Of a stretch of DNA of 53,405 nucleotides, positions 16,830 through 25,983 are shown one piece after another; position 1 is the first letter of the stretch; every line of letters begins with the position of its first letter. The notes beneath the pieces are model-generated. The model was not told where the DNA came from. It saw nothing but the letters and a program-made list of their open reading frames with translations, and searched no databases. Made by a program: the position numbers and the translations under genes. The DNA comes from Terriglobia bacterium (GTDB lineage Bacteria > Acidobacteriota > Terriglobia > Bryobacterales > Bryobacteraceae). The stretch covers positions 1 through 53,405 of the forward strand of contig JAENWC010000028.1 of assembly GCA_016650235.1 (NCBI GenBank), in the 5' to 3' direction.

Positions 16830-17327
16830 ATGTCGACGCTGGCAGCCTGGTATGAAGAACCGAAAGGAAATCGGGGCGCAACCACATCGGGAGATGGTTA
16901 CGACGGCAACCGAGGGCATGCGGAGAATCTATATCGGGTAAGGCCGTTACCCAATGAAGATATCTGCCTGTGGCAGACGCCGGTGGACAACAGCAAGGTT
17001 GTGCGCCAAACCGATCCGCAAGTCTGGGGCGCTTGCTGGCGCTTCATTACAGCATCCTCCATTGTTGCCATCGTTGTGGTGGGCCTGCTGGTGCCCAACG
17101 CCTATGGGGTTCTGGCCGGATACCGTCTACACAAGCTGCAACAGGAGAACGTGCAGTTAGCCGCTGAACAGCGCCAGTTGAAGATGGAGGAAACCAGTCT
17201 ATTGCGTCCAGAGCGCTTGGAACAGGTGGCGGTGGAGCGGGGACTGAAAGATCCGGAAGCAGGCATGGTGTACCAATTAGCGCCGGTGAACGACCAATCC
17301 GTGGCGCGCGTGAGCCCCGCGCGGTAA
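16830..17327 (+). CDS. ftsL: Cell division protein FtsL-like
   Basis: A 165-residue single-pass membrane protein: a cytoplasmic N-terminal 70 residues, a transmembrane segment at about 71-95 (FITASSIVAIVVVGLLVPNAYG), and a coiled coil (YRLHKLQQENVQLAAEQRQL) ending in a short conserved region (RPERLEQVAVERGL). Sequence similarity in this family is weak. The call rests on topology and on the position between rsmH and ftsI. It would form the FtsQLB/FtsLB complex that activates FtsWI at the septum. ATG 16830 follows a strong AGGAGGAGAGG. Confidence 0.82.
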   Translation: MSTLAAWYEEPKGNRGATTSGDGYDGNRGHAENLYRVRPLPNEDICLWQTPVDNSKVVRQTDPQVWGACWRFITASSIVAIVVVGLLVPNAYGVLAGYRLHKLQQENVQLAAEQRQLKMEETSLLRPERLEQVAVERGLKDPEAGMVYQLAPVNDQSVARVSPAR

Positions 17328-17352
17328 ATCCGCGGCATCGAGGTATCCTTTC

Positions 17353-19440
17353 TTGCAACCGTCCGAACACAGCGCCGAGATTGTCCGATTGCGACGCCTG
17401 GCGCGATTCGCTCTCATTTGGGCACTGGTGATTCTGGCGCGGCTGGTTTACCTGCAGGTGTACAGACATCAGGATCTGAAGCAGCAGGCGGAAAGCCAGC
17501 AACAGCGTGAACTGGAAGTGCAGGCACCGCGCGGGGATATTCTGGATGCCAACGGCGAAAAGCTGGTGGTCAGCACGCCGGTTGACTCCATCGCCATTAA
17601 CCCGCGGCTGTTGAAAGATCCCGCCGTAGCCACGGAACTGCTTTCCCGCGTATTGTACTTGAACAAGGCTGAGCTATCGGAGCGGATCCGCCAGGCGCAG
17701 CGCACCAATCGAGCCTTTCTCTGGGTCAAGCGCAAGCTCACGCAGCGGGAGTCAGAGCAACTGCGTTCGTTCCGCGCGGAATGGATGGAGTTCCGGCAGG
17801 AGAGCAAGCGCGTGTATTTGAACGGCGCGTTAGCCGCGAATCTGCTGGGCTCGGTGGACTCGCTGGAGAACGGAAACGCGGGCATTGAACTCAGTTTGCA
17901 AAAAGAGTTGCAGGGCAAGGCGGGGTACGTTCGCGTACTGACCGACGTGCGCCAACGCGGTATCGACACACAGGTGGAGGCGCAGCCGCAGCCGGGAAAG
18001 ACGGTGGCCCTTACCATCGATCAGCGCCTGCAGTATTACTCCGATCTTTGGCTGCGTGGAGCAGTGGAGCAATGGAAGGGGGAAGGCGGGTCAATCGTAG
18101 TGATGGACCCGAAAACCGGCCGCATCCTGGCCATGTCGAGTTTTCCGACGTTCGATCCCAATGCACCGCCTGCGTCCATCGATCCGGAGCATCGCAGGAA
18201 CCGGACCGTCGAGAATGTGCATGAACCAGGCTCGGTAGGCAAAGTGTTCACGCTCGCGGCGGCGATGGAGACCACTAGTTTGAACAAAGACTCGTCCATC
18301 TTTTGCCACAACGGGAGAATGAGCTGGTACGGCAACTTTGTATCGGACACGCACCGCTATGGATGGTTGACTGTGCAGGAGGTTCTGGAACACTCCAGCA
18401 ACATCGGCGCTTTGAACATAGGCCGCCAGGCGGGCGCCGCAAATCTGTATCACTACTTGCACGATGTATTTGGATTCGGTTATTCCACGGGTACAGGTCT
18501 AGCGGGAGAAAGCTGGGGCCGCCTGCGGCCGGTGAGCAAATGGTCGGCCGGGACGGTGGGTTACGCCAGCTTCGGCCATGAGTTCAACGTCACTACGATG
18601 CAACTGGCGCGCGCCCTCTCCGTCATTGCCAACGGAGGCGCGCTGGTCACGCCACAAATCGTGCTGTGGCAACAACGCGAGGACGGCAAACGCGAGTACA
18701 CCAAAGTTGTCCCGCCGCGGCCGGTATTGAAACCGGAAACCGCCATGCTGATGCGCAGCATGATGGAAGGAGTGATGCTGCGTGGAACGGGAAAAAAGGG
18801 CAGGCTCGAGGAGAATGGGAGCGGCGGCAAGACCGGTACGGCAAGGATCTTTGACCTCAAAACGAACAAGTACATCAGGAAATACCACAGCACGTTCATG
18901 GGCCTAGCTCCGCTCACCGACCCGAAGGTTGTGGTGGTGGTGACCTTGAACGGCATCGACAAGATGGCCGGCGATGCGTGTGCGCCCATTTACAAGAAGG
19001 TCGCATCGATGGCCCTGCGGCTCCAAGGGGTCACGCGGGACTTGCCGGAGGTAGAACCGGCCGTGACGCCTCTGCGCCTTGCGTCTTCCAAGGCCGCGCA
19101 AGACGGAGCTGCTCGCCACGAGCCTGGTGCCTGTGCTCCTCAGGGATTTAGCGGCGCGGCGAGCGCCCTTTGCGCTCCTAAGAAAGACGCGCCGCTGACT
19201 GCTACGGCGGTGGATGCGACCCAACTTAATCCTGAGGAAATTGTAATCGCCAGCGGGGATGTGATCGCACCACGCATGCCCGATTTTAAAGGCAAGTCTG
19301 TGCGGGTGGTAATCAAAGAGGCTCTCGCTCTGGGCATGGATGTGGACATGGTGGGCAGCGGGTTGGCGCGGGAGCAGGATCCACCCGCGGGAACAATGTT
19401 AACCGCCGGCCGGCGCGCCCGGGTGCAGTTTGCGAGATAA
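17353..19440 (+). CDS. ftsI: Septal peptidoglycan transpeptidase FtsI (class B PBP) with PASTA domain
   Basis: A 695-residue class B penicillin-binding protein that crosslinks septal peptidoglycan with FtsW. It has a transmembrane helix at about 18-37, the dimerisation region with APRGDILDANG (58-68), and the transpeptidase domain with SVGK (294-297), SSN (348-350) and KTG (493-495). A C-terminal PASTA domain spans about 641-695 (MPDFKGKSV ... DPPAGTML). The linker between transpeptidase and PASTA carries residues 581-608 encoded by an 82-bp palindromic repeat also found in the cytochrome c peroxidase gene. It starts with TTG at 17353. murE begins right after the stop. Confidence 0.93.
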   Translation: MQPSEHSAEIVRLRRLARFALIWALVILARLVYLQVYRHQDLKQQAESQQQRELEVQAPRGDILDANGEKLVVSTPVDSIAINPRLLKDPAVATELLSRVLYLNKAELSERIRQAQRTNRAFLWVKRKLTQRESEQLRSFRAEWMEFRQESKRVYLNGALAANLLGSVDSLENGNAGIELSLQKELQGKAGYVRVLTDVRQRGIDTQVEAQPQPGKTVALTIDQRLQYYSDLWLRGAVEQWKGEGGSIVVMDPKTGRILAMSSFPTFDPNAPPASIDPEHRRNRTVENVHEPGSVGKVFTLAAAMETTSLNKDSSIFCHNGRMSWYGNFVSDTHRYGWLTVQEVLEHSSNIGALNIGRQAGAANLYHYLHDVFGFGYSTGTGLAGESWGRLRPVSKWSAGTVGYASFGHEFNVTTMQLARALSVIANGGALVTPQIVLWQQREDGKREYTKVVPPRPVLKPETAMLMRSMMEGVMLRGTGKKGRLEENGSGGKTGTARIFDLKTNKYIRKYHSTFMGLAPLTDPKVVVVVTLNGIDKMAGDACAPIYKKVASMALRLQGVTRDLPEVEPAVTPLRLASSKAAQDGAARHEPGACAPQGFSGAASALCAPKKDAPLTATAVDATQLNPEEIVIASGDVIAPRMPDFKGKSVRVVIKEALALGMDVDMVGSGLAREQDPPAGTMLTAGRRARVQFAR
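19095..19176 (-). repeat. 82-bp palindromic element inside ftsI (long form)
   Basis: The reverse complement aligns without gaps to 47216-47297, with 67 of 82 positions identical. It has outer arms AGCGCAA ... TTGCGCG and an inner inverted repeat GCTCGCC ... GGCGAGC. In ftsI it is read through in frame and gives AQDGAARHEPG ... GFSGAASALCA, a Cys- and Ala-rich linker unlike a PBP. The reading orientation and frame are the same as in the peroxidase gene. Confidence 0.88.
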
Positions 19441-20970
19441 ATGGCGGCAGTAGTCATGATAGAAAAAGGAGTGAAGCCGGTGCGGCTGGCCGATCTGCTC
19501 CAGGCAGCAGGGGCGCCCATGCTCGTGCCTGCTTCGCTTCTCGAAACCGGTATCTCCGGGCTGGAGTATGATTCGCGCCGTGTCGCCCCCGGCTATCTCT
19601 TCTTCGCCTTTCAGGGGGCGCATGCCGACGGCCGTTGCTTTGCCGGCCAAGCCGAGGCGCAAGGCGCGGTTGCCGTAGTGAGCGAGGAGGAGGCGCCGGC
19701 GGATTTTCGCGGGACTTGGATTCGCGTCGAACACGGCCGGCGCACCCTCGCCTTGATGGCACGCAAACTGTATGCGGACGCCGCCTCCCATGTGATGATC
19801 ACCGGAGCCACAGGGACAAATGGGAAAACGACTGCGTGCACACTGGTGGATCAGTTGCTCAATTCCACCGGGAACATCACCGCGCTGGCCGGCACCATCG
19901 AATACCGTGTGGCCGGCAAAGTCCTTCCCGCTGTGAACACCACTCCGGAATCGGTGGATCTGTACCGGTTGTTCGAGGAGTTGCGGCAGGCTGGCGGCTG
20001 TCACGCCACCATGGAAGTTTCCTCGCATGCGCTGGCGCTGGGACGCGTGCATGGGATGCGGTTCCACACCGCCCTGTTCACCAACCTGACGCGCGATCAT
20101 CTGGATTTTCATCCGGACATGCAAGCCTACTTTGAAGCCAAGTGCGGCTTGTTTGCCGGTCAGGATGCTCCGCCGCCGCGCTTTGCCATACTCAACCGGG
20201 ACGACGAGTGGGCATCGCGAATTCCGTTGGCGGCGGAGACTGAAGTGAGCTGGTATGGAGTGGGCGAAGGGGCGGATCTACGGGCATCCAGCGTGCAGAC
20301 AACTCTGGACGGACTGCGGTTTCGTCTGCACTGGAAAGGGAGTGAATGGCCGGCGTCTTCGCCTCTAGCCGGGCACATGAACGTGTACAACCTGCTGGCC
20401 GCCTTTGGCGTAGGACTTACTTACGGACTGGAGGCGGAAGCGATGATCGACGCAATGTCCCGGATCGGATCGGTCCCCGGGCGTTTTGAGCGTGTCAACC
20501 AGCATCAGCCTTTCCTCGTGGTAGTCGATTACGCGCACACCGACGACGCTTTGCGCAATACGCTCAGAGCCGCCCGTCAACTGGGGGCGGGGCGTGTGCT
20601 GACTGTCTTCGGTTGCGGTGGAGATCGTGACCGCGCCAAGCGCCCTTTGATGGGACAGGCCGCCGGAGAACTCAGCGATTTTGTCGTGGTGACATCCGAC
20701 AATCCGCGCAGCGAAGAACCGCTGGATATTATCAACGACGCCCTGGTAGGGCTGCGGCGCACGGACGTGAATCATTGCGCCGAGCCGGATCGCGCCAAGG
20801 CCATCCGGATCGCGCTGGAGCGCGCCGGCCCCGGCGATGTGGTGCTCATCGCGGGCAAGGGTCATGAGACCTATCAGGTGCTGCGCCAAGGCGTCATTCA
20901 CTTTGACGATCGCGAAGTATCGCGGCAGATCTTAATGGAATTGGGATACGGCAAGGAGTCCGAGCGATGA
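19441..20970 (+). CDS. murE: UDP-MurNAc-tripeptide synthetase MurE, meso-diaminopimelate type
   Basis: A 509-residue Mur ligase adding the third residue to UDP-MurNAc-Ala-Glu in the cytoplasm. ATP-binding GTNGKTT is at 125-131, with EVSSHAL and NLTRDHLDFH following. The C-terminal domain carries DNPRSEEP at about 420, the DNPR motif that marks enzymes using meso-diaminopimelate rather than lysine. ATG 19441 directly follows the ftsI stop; ATG 19456 is an alternative that would lose five residues. The stop overlaps an ATG (20967) of a 61-codon frame with no recognisable family. Confidence 0.93.
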   Translation: MAAVVMIEKGVKPVRLADLLQAAGAPMLVPASLLETGISGLEYDSRRVAPGYLFFAFQGAHADGRCFAGQAEAQGAVAVVSEEEAPADFRGTWIRVEHGRRTLALMARKLYADAASHVMITGATGTNGKTTACTLVDQLLNSTGNITALAGTIEYRVAGKVLPAVNTTPESVDLYRLFEELRQAGGCHATMEVSSHALALGRVHGMRFHTALFTNLTRDHLDFHPDMQAYFEAKCGLFAGQDAPPPRFAILNRDDEWASRIPLAAETEVSWYGVGEGADLRASSVQTTLDGLRFRLHWKGSEWPASSPLAGHMNVYNLLAAFGVGLTYGLEAEAMIDAMSRIGSVPGRFERVNQHQPFLVVVDYAHTDDALRNTLRAARQLGAGRVLTVFGCGGDRDRAKRPLMGQAAGELSDFVVVTSDNPRSEEPLDIINDALVGLRRTDVNHCAEPDRAKAIRIALERAGPGDVVLIAGKGHETYQVLRQGVIHFDDREVSRQILMELGYGKESER

Positions 20971-21214
20971 CGCACCTTCATGCGTCCGCGACGGCTGTGC
21001 CGTTCCAAATCACCTCGGTCGCTGGACCGGGCCTCAACCGGGTCTTACCCGGAGTTGTATTTCCGTGCTCATTGGGAGACGCGGCGGCGGAAGCCGGCAA
21101 GTGGACGCAGACAGGGATAGAATCCCGGCCTCTTCCGCCGCGTACTTTTTGAGTAGTCCGGCCAGCACACGGCAGACCGATCAGCGAAAGGAAGTTTCGA
21201 CGGCATCGCCAACG
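20971..21214. other. Gap where murF normally lies, with two hairpins
   Basis: In most dcw clusters murF sits between murE and mraY. Here there are only 244 bp, with no Mur ligase motif in any frame. A short frame (20967-21152, 61 codons) overlaps the murE stop but resembles nothing I know. Two inverted repeats are visible: CCGGGT-CTT-ACCCGG (about 21037-21051) and a larger one with arms GCGGCGGAAG (starting at about 21082) and CTTCCGCCGC (ending near 21143). They could be attenuator-like structures before mraY or remnants of a deletion. Confidence 0.6.
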
Positions 21215-22348
21215 ATGTTTTACTGGCTCTTATTTGAAAAACTGCACACCAGCTTTGGACCACTGCGCCTGTTCGGTTATGTGACGTTCCGCACCGCGTT
21301 TGCCAGCCTCACCGCGCTGCTGTTGTGCATTGTGCTGGGACCGTGGCTGATCGGCCGCCTGCAGCGGTTTCAGATCCGGCAGTACATCGGCCAGCATGCT
21401 CCCACCTCGCATCAGCGCAAGGCCGGCACGCCCACGATGGGAGGCGTGCTGATCATCATCTCCATTGTTGTGCCTACGCTGCTGTACTCCAATCTGCGCG
21501 TGCCCTACGTTTGGCTCGCGCTGTTCGGCCTCCTCGCCTATGGAGCCATTGGTTTTTGGGACGACTACACCAAGGTGGCCAAGCGCCGCAATCTGGGGCT
21601 CACCGCCATTCAGAAATTCTCGCTCCAGACGCTGGCGGCGCTGGTGATCGGATTCTTTCTTCTGGTGCTGCATGCGCGCGGCCAATACTCGACGGCCATG
21701 AACGTGCCATTCGTGAAGACCTTCAAACCGGACCTCCTCATCGACTCGCTGCTGGGCTCGCCCTACACCTATCCGCTGGCCTTCATATTCTTCTTCGGCT
21801 TTCTGATTCTGGTACTGGCCGGAGCGGCGAACGCGGTCAATCTCACCGATGGCCTGGACGGGTTGGCCATCGGGCTGATGATCATTGCCGCCGGCGCCAT
21901 GACCGTGCTCACCTACATGGGCGGCCATCGTGAATTCGCTACTTACCTCGAGTTGGAGCGCGTGCCGGGCGGCGCCGAACTCACCATTTTCTGCGGCGCC
22001 ATGACCGGCGCATCCATCGGGTTTCTGTGGTGGAACGCGCACCCGGCCGAGATCTTCATGGGCGATGTCGGCTCACTGGCTCTCGGCGGCGGTTTGGGCA
22101 CCATGGCGGTTCTGATCAAGCAGGAGATTCTGCTGCTGTTCATCGGCGGCGTCTATGTGATCGAGCTCTTATCGGTCGTGTTGCAGGTGGCCAGCATGCG
22201 CTTGCGCGGCAAGCGGGTGTTTCTCCGCTCGCCGCTGCATCACCATTTTGAAGAACTGGGGTGGGAGGAGGCCAAGATCATCACGCGGTTTTGGATACTG
22301 GGCCTGGTGATGGCCTTATTCGCCTTGACAACGTTGAAGCTTAGGTAA
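21215..22348 (+). CDS. mraY: Phospho-MurNAc-pentapeptide transferase MraY
   Basis: A 377-residue integral membrane enzyme that links the MurNAc-pentapeptide to undecaprenyl phosphate, forming lipid I. Signatures are HQRKAGTPTMGG, FWDDYTKV, NAVNLTDGLDGLA and the C-terminal RSPLHHHFEELGW, with about ten hydrophobic helices. ATG 21215 (MFYWLLFEKLH) is the standard family start. The frame is open further upstream but lacks family similarity there. GAAAGGAAG lies about 20 bp upstream, farther than usual. Confidence 0.95.
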   Translation: MFYWLLFEKLHTSFGPLRLFGYVTFRTAFASLTALLLCIVLGPWLIGRLQRFQIRQYIGQHAPTSHQRKAGTPTMGGVLIIISIVVPTLLYSNLRVPYVWLALFGLLAYGAIGFWDDYTKVAKRRNLGLTAIQKFSLQTLAALVIGFFLLVLHARGQYSTAMNVPFVKTFKPDLLIDSLLGSPYTYPLAFIFFFGFLILVLAGAANAVNLTDGLDGLAIGLMIIAAGAMTVLTYMGGHREFATYLELERVPGGAELTIFCGAMTGASIGFLWWNAHPAEIFMGDVGSLALGGGLGTMAVLIKQEILLLFIGGVYVIELLSVVLQVASMRLRGKRVFLRSPLHHHFEELGWEEAKIITRFWILGLVMALFALTTLKLR

Positions 22349-22350
22349 CC

Positions 22351-23703
22351 ATGATGCAGGTGGCTGGAGTGGAGTTACGGAACGCAAATGTGGCCGTGTT
22401 CGGAATGGCCCTGTCGGGTATGGCCGCCGTGCGTCTGCTGCTGGAACAGGGGGCGCGCGTCACCGCCATCGATCGGAAATCAGCCGCTGAGTTAGGCCGG
22501 ACCAGCGAAGAACTGGCGCGCTTGCACGTTCCTTGCCAAGTGCAGACGGAAGATTCTGTCCGGTATCATCAGTTGGCCGTGATCTCGCCCGGAGTGCCGG
22601 TGGATGCCGCGCCGCTGGTGGAGGCGCGCCGGCTTGGCGTGCCTGTCATCGGCGAGTTGGAGCTGGCCAGCTATTTTCTAAAGGGCCGCACCATCGCCAT
22701 TACCGGTTCCAACGGCAAGACCACCACTACCGCGCTGACCGGACACATCCTCCAAGCGTGCGGCATCCCGGCCCAGGTGGGCGGCAACATCGGCACGCCA
22801 CCAGCCGCGATGGTGTCCGCTTCACGCCCCGGACAGTGGAACGTGCTCGAGCTGTCCAGTTTCCAACTCGAGACCATCTCGCACTTTCGCGCCGACGTCG
22901 GCGTGGCACTGAATCTTACGCCGGATCACCTGGACCGGCACGGCAACATCGAATCCTACGCCGCCGCCAAAGGACGGCTCTTCCGTACGCAGCGGGAACA
23001 AGACTTCGCGGTGCTCAACGCGGACGATGCCACATGCGTATCCTACGCCGCGCTCACGCCGGGCCGCCCCATCTGGTTCAGTCTCACCCAACCGGTGACG
23101 CCTGGGGTATGGCTGGAAAGCGATCGGATTCTTTTCGACGGTGAGCCGCTCATGCGCGCTTCCGAAATTCCGCTGCGGGGCCGCCATAATGTCGAAAATG
23201 TGCTGGCTGCCGCGGCGGCGGCGCGGCTTGCCGGAGCCACCTGCCCCTCCATCGCGGCGGCAGTTCGAAGCTTCCCCGGAGTGGAACACCGCCTGGAATT
23301 CTGCGGCAAGCGGGGCGGGGTGGAATACTTCAACGATTCCAAAGCAACCAACGTTGATGCCGCGCTCAAAGCCATCGATGCGTTCCCGGGCCGGCTTTGG
23401 GTGATTCTGGGCGGCAAGGATAAAGAGAGCGACTACTCCCCGTTGCGGCGGCCGTTGTCGGAGAAAGCCCACGCGGCTCTGCTGGTAGGCGCAGCCTCGT
23501 CCAAGATCGCCGCGGCGTTACAGGGCGCGGTTCCGCTGGTTCCTTGCGGCACCATCGAGGCTGCCATGGCCCACGCCGTAGCACATGCATGCCCGGGGGA
23601 TACGGTTCTCCTGGCGCCGGCCTGCGCCAGCTTTGACCAGTTTGAAAATTTCGAGCATCGCGGCCGCTTCTTCAAGGGCCTGGTGGAAAGGATCGCACTA
23701 TGA
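22351..23703 (+). CDS. murD: UDP-MurNAc-alanine--D-glutamate ligase MurD
   Basis: A 450-residue Mur ligase adding D-Glu. It has an N-terminal Rossmann-like domain (VAVFGMALSGMAAVRLL), the ATP site ITGSNGKTTTTAL, ELSSFQLE, LNLTPDHLDRHG and a C-terminal FNDSKATN, the family signature. It starts 2 bp after the mraY stop; two adjacent ATGs (22351 and 22354) are possible. The stop overlaps the ftsW ATG by 3 nt. Confidence 0.95.
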   Translation: MMQVAGVELRNANVAVFGMALSGMAAVRLLLEQGARVTAIDRKSAAELGRTSEELARLHVPCQVQTEDSVRYHQLAVISPGVPVDAAPLVEARRLGVPVIGELELASYFLKGRTIAITGSNGKTTTTALTGHILQACGIPAQVGGNIGTPPAAMVSASRPGQWNVLELSSFQLETISHFRADVGVALNLTPDHLDRHGNIESYAAAKGRLFRTQREQDFAVLNADDATCVSYAALTPGRPIWFSLTQPVTPGVWLESDRILFDGEPLMRASEIPLRGRHNVENVLAAAAAARLAGATCPSIAAAVRSFPGVEHRLEFCGKRGGVEYFNDSKATNVDAALKAIDAFPGRLWVILGGKDKESDYSPLRRPLSEKAHAALLVGAASSKIAAALQGAVPLVPCGTIEAAMAHAVAHACPGDTVLLAPACASFDQFENFEHRGRFFKGLVERIAL

Positions 23704-24863
23704 CCGCCACAATGACAACGAACACGCATAAAGGGAACATGGACTGGCTACTTTTCTTTTCCATCGTTGTGATGGTCTGTTTCGGGCTGGTGATGGTCTA
23801 CAGCTCCTCCTCGATGGCCGCGGAGCTGCGCTTCAACGAGTACAGCTATTACTTCCTGTTGCGTCAGGCAGTGGCTGCCTCGGCCGCCTTTCTCTTGCTG
23901 GTCTTCCTCAGCCAGCGCGACTATCGCAAACTGCGCCAGGCGCACTATGCCTTTGCCGGCGTCGGGATCATAATTGTCCTGCTGATCGCGGTCTATTTTC
24001 TCGACCAAAGAGCCCATCGCTGGATCCGCCTTGGCATCACCAACGTGCAGCCGTCCGAATTCGCCAAGCCGGCGCTCATCGTATTTCTCTCCTGGTTTGT
24101 GACGCTGCGCTCCTCGGTCATTAATAGTCCGCATACGGTGTGGCCGGCGGCTCTGTGTCTGCTCGGTCTGGCCGGCGGCGTTGTGGTAGCGGACCTGGGA
24201 ACAGCAACCGTTCTGGTTGCCACCACCGCCGCCATGTTTTATCTGGCCGGACTCAATCGCCGCTACACCGCCATCGCGGTTACCGCCAGTGTCATTTTTC
24301 TCACTCTGGCGGTGATGTACAAGCCGTACCGGCTAAAGCGCATGATCGATTTTATCGACCCAGGCTACAAAGTTCTTGTGTACGCGGATCCGGGAAAGAA
24401 GATGCTGACCTATGCCAATAGCGGCAGCAGCGTGCAAGACACCGGCTATCACGTAATCCAGTCGAAGATGGCTATCGGCAGCGGCGGGCTGACCGGCGCC
24501 GGCCTCATGATGAGCAAGCAAAAGCTGCTCTACCTGCCCGAAGCACACACCGATTTTATCTACGCCATCATTGCCGAGGAGACCGGGCTTTGGGGCGCAT
24601 CGCTATTGCTCGCCGGATTTGTCATCATCCTTTGGCGCGGATGCCGCCTCTACTGGACCGCCTCGGACGACTTCGGCCGGTACCTGGCGGTGGGTGTCAC
24701 CACCTCCATTGTTTTCCAGGCTCTGCTCAACATGAGCGTGGTTCTCGATCTGGGCCCCACCAAGGGAATCCCGTTGCCGCTGATCAGCTACGGCGGCAGC
24801 AGCCTGGTGAGTTCGGCGATTTCTTTGGGACTGCTTTTAAGCGTGAGTGAACGGGCGGCATGA
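23700..24863 (+). CDS. ftsW: Peptidoglycan glycosyltransferase FtsW
   Basis: A 387-residue SEDS protein that polymerises lipid II at the septum. About ten membrane helices are seen. Motifs are VYSSSS at the first periplasmic side, GITNVQPSEFAKPALI, the large extracytoplasmic loop with AHTDFIYAIIAEETG, and GIPLPLISYGGSSL near the end, typical of FtsW/RodA/SpoVE. The context between murD and murG supports FtsW over RodA. ATGA overlaps occur on both sides. Confidence 0.94.
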   Translation: MTATMTTNTHKGNMDWLLFFSIVVMVCFGLVMVYSSSSMAAELRFNEYSYYFLLRQAVAASAAFLLLVFLSQRDYRKLRQAHYAFAGVGIIIVLLIAVYFLDQRAHRWIRLGITNVQPSEFAKPALIVFLSWFVTLRSSVINSPHTVWPAALCLLGLAGGVVVADLGTATVLVATTAAMFYLAGLNRRYTAIAVTASVIFLTLAVMYKPYRLKRMIDFIDPGYKVLVYADPGKKMLTYANSGSSVQDTGYHVIQSKMAIGSGGLTGAGLMMSKQKLLYLPEAHTDFIYAIIAEETGLWGASLLLAGFVIILWRGCRLYWTASDDFGRYLAVGVTTSIVFQALLNMSVVLDLGPTKGIPLPLISYGGSSLVSSAISLGLLLSVSERAA

Positions 24864-25978
24864 GTGAGACGCCTCTCCTGTTTGTTGTGACAGGCGGAGG
24901 CACGGGAGGACACGTCATCCCGGCCCTCGCCGTGGCAGGCGAGCTGCGGCTCAGAGGGCATTCGGTGGTTTTTATTGGCACACAAGAAGGTATGGAAGCA
25001 AGACTGGTTCCACAATCCGGGCTCCCGCTGGAGTTGATCCGCATCGGCGGCCTCAATCGCGTCGGCTGGCGTCAGGCGCTGGCCACATGCTGGCAACTGC
25101 CGATCGGCATTCTGCGCGCTTGGCGCTTGCTGGGACAACTTCACCCGGCCGCTATATTGAGTCTCGGCGGCTACGTCGCCGGACCGGTCATCGTTGCCGC
25201 ATGGCTGCGCCGTCTGCCGGTGGTGGCTCTGGAACCAAATGCGATGCCCGGCATGACGCATCGTTTGGCCAAAGGCATGCTCAGCCGCGTGCTGCTTGGG
25301 GTTGCATCCGCACAAGCACATTTTCCCGCGGTACCTTGCGAGTTCACCGGCATCCCGGTGCGGCCGGAATTCCTGACCGCGCCCGATGTCTCCCTGACGC
25401 CGCCATTGCGGATTCTCATTACGGGAGGAAGCCAGGGATCGGGCGCGCTGAACCGCGCTTTCCGGCAGAGCTGGCCTCTCTTCCGCGAGGCCGGTTTACC
25501 CGTACGCTTTCTCCACCAGTGCGGCCGCTCCGCTGTCTCCGATCTGCGGCGCGACTTCGCCGCCAGTGGATTGCAGGGAGAAGTAACCGCCTTTATCGAC
25601 GACATGCCGGCCGCCTTTGCGCAGGCCTCGCTTGTGGTATCGCGCTCAGGCGCCTCCACCGTTGCGGAGCTGGCGGCCGCACGCAGGCCTTCTATTCTGG
25701 TTCCCTTCCCCTTCGCCGCGGACGATCATCAGCGGCATAACGCCGAGGTACTGGCGGGCGCGGGTGCGGCGCGCATTGTGCCGGATGCGGAACTCGACGG
25801 GAACAGGTTGTTTCAGGAAGTGGCGGCGCTGGCGCGGCAACCGGATCAATTGCGCGCGATGGGCGCGGCGGCGGGACAGGCGTGGCGGGGCGGCGCGGCC
25901 GGGCGCGCGGCCGAGGTTCTGGAGGAGACAGCTAAAAGAGTGGTTGACTTGGAAGCAAAAAGCCGAAACAATATATAG
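24860..25978 (+). CDS. murG: UDP-GlcNAc--lipid I N-acetylglucosaminyltransferase MurG
   Basis: A 372-residue GT28 enzyme making lipid II on the inner membrane face. It has the N-terminal [15 protein letters not shown] glycine loop, [30 protein letters not shown] in the second domain, and [13 protein letters not shown] with [13 protein letters not shown] for donor binding. The start overlaps the ftsW stop by 4 nt. The last ten or so residues are polar and not conserved. Confidence 0.95.
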   Translation: MSETPLLFVVTGGGTGGHVIPALAVAGELRLRGHSVVFIGTQEGMEARLVPQSGLPLELIRIGGLNRVGWRQALATCWQLPIGILRAWRLLGQLHPAAILSLGGYVAGPVIVAAWLRRLPVVALEPNAMPGMTHRLAKGMLSRVLLGVASAQAHFPAVPCEFTGIPVRPEFLTAPDVSLTPPLRILITGGSQGSGALNRAFRQSWPLFREAGLPVRFLHQCGRSAVSDLRRDFAASGLQGEVTAFIDDMPAAFAQASLVVSRSGASTVAELAAARRPSILVPFPFAADDHQRHNAEVLAGAGAARIVPDAELDGNRLFQEVAALARQPDQLRAMGAAAGQAWRGGAAGRAAEVLEETAKRVVDLEAKSRNNI

Positions 25979-25983
25979 CAAAA

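Noticed and set aside
20967-21152. The 61-codon frame after murE as a murF remnant
   Set aside because: No Mur ligase motif is visible in it, so a murF origin cannot be supported, although the position is suggestive.
21065-21214. Upstream extension of mraY into the murE-mraY gap
   Set aside because: MraY homology begins at ATG 21215 and the added residues are low-complexity.
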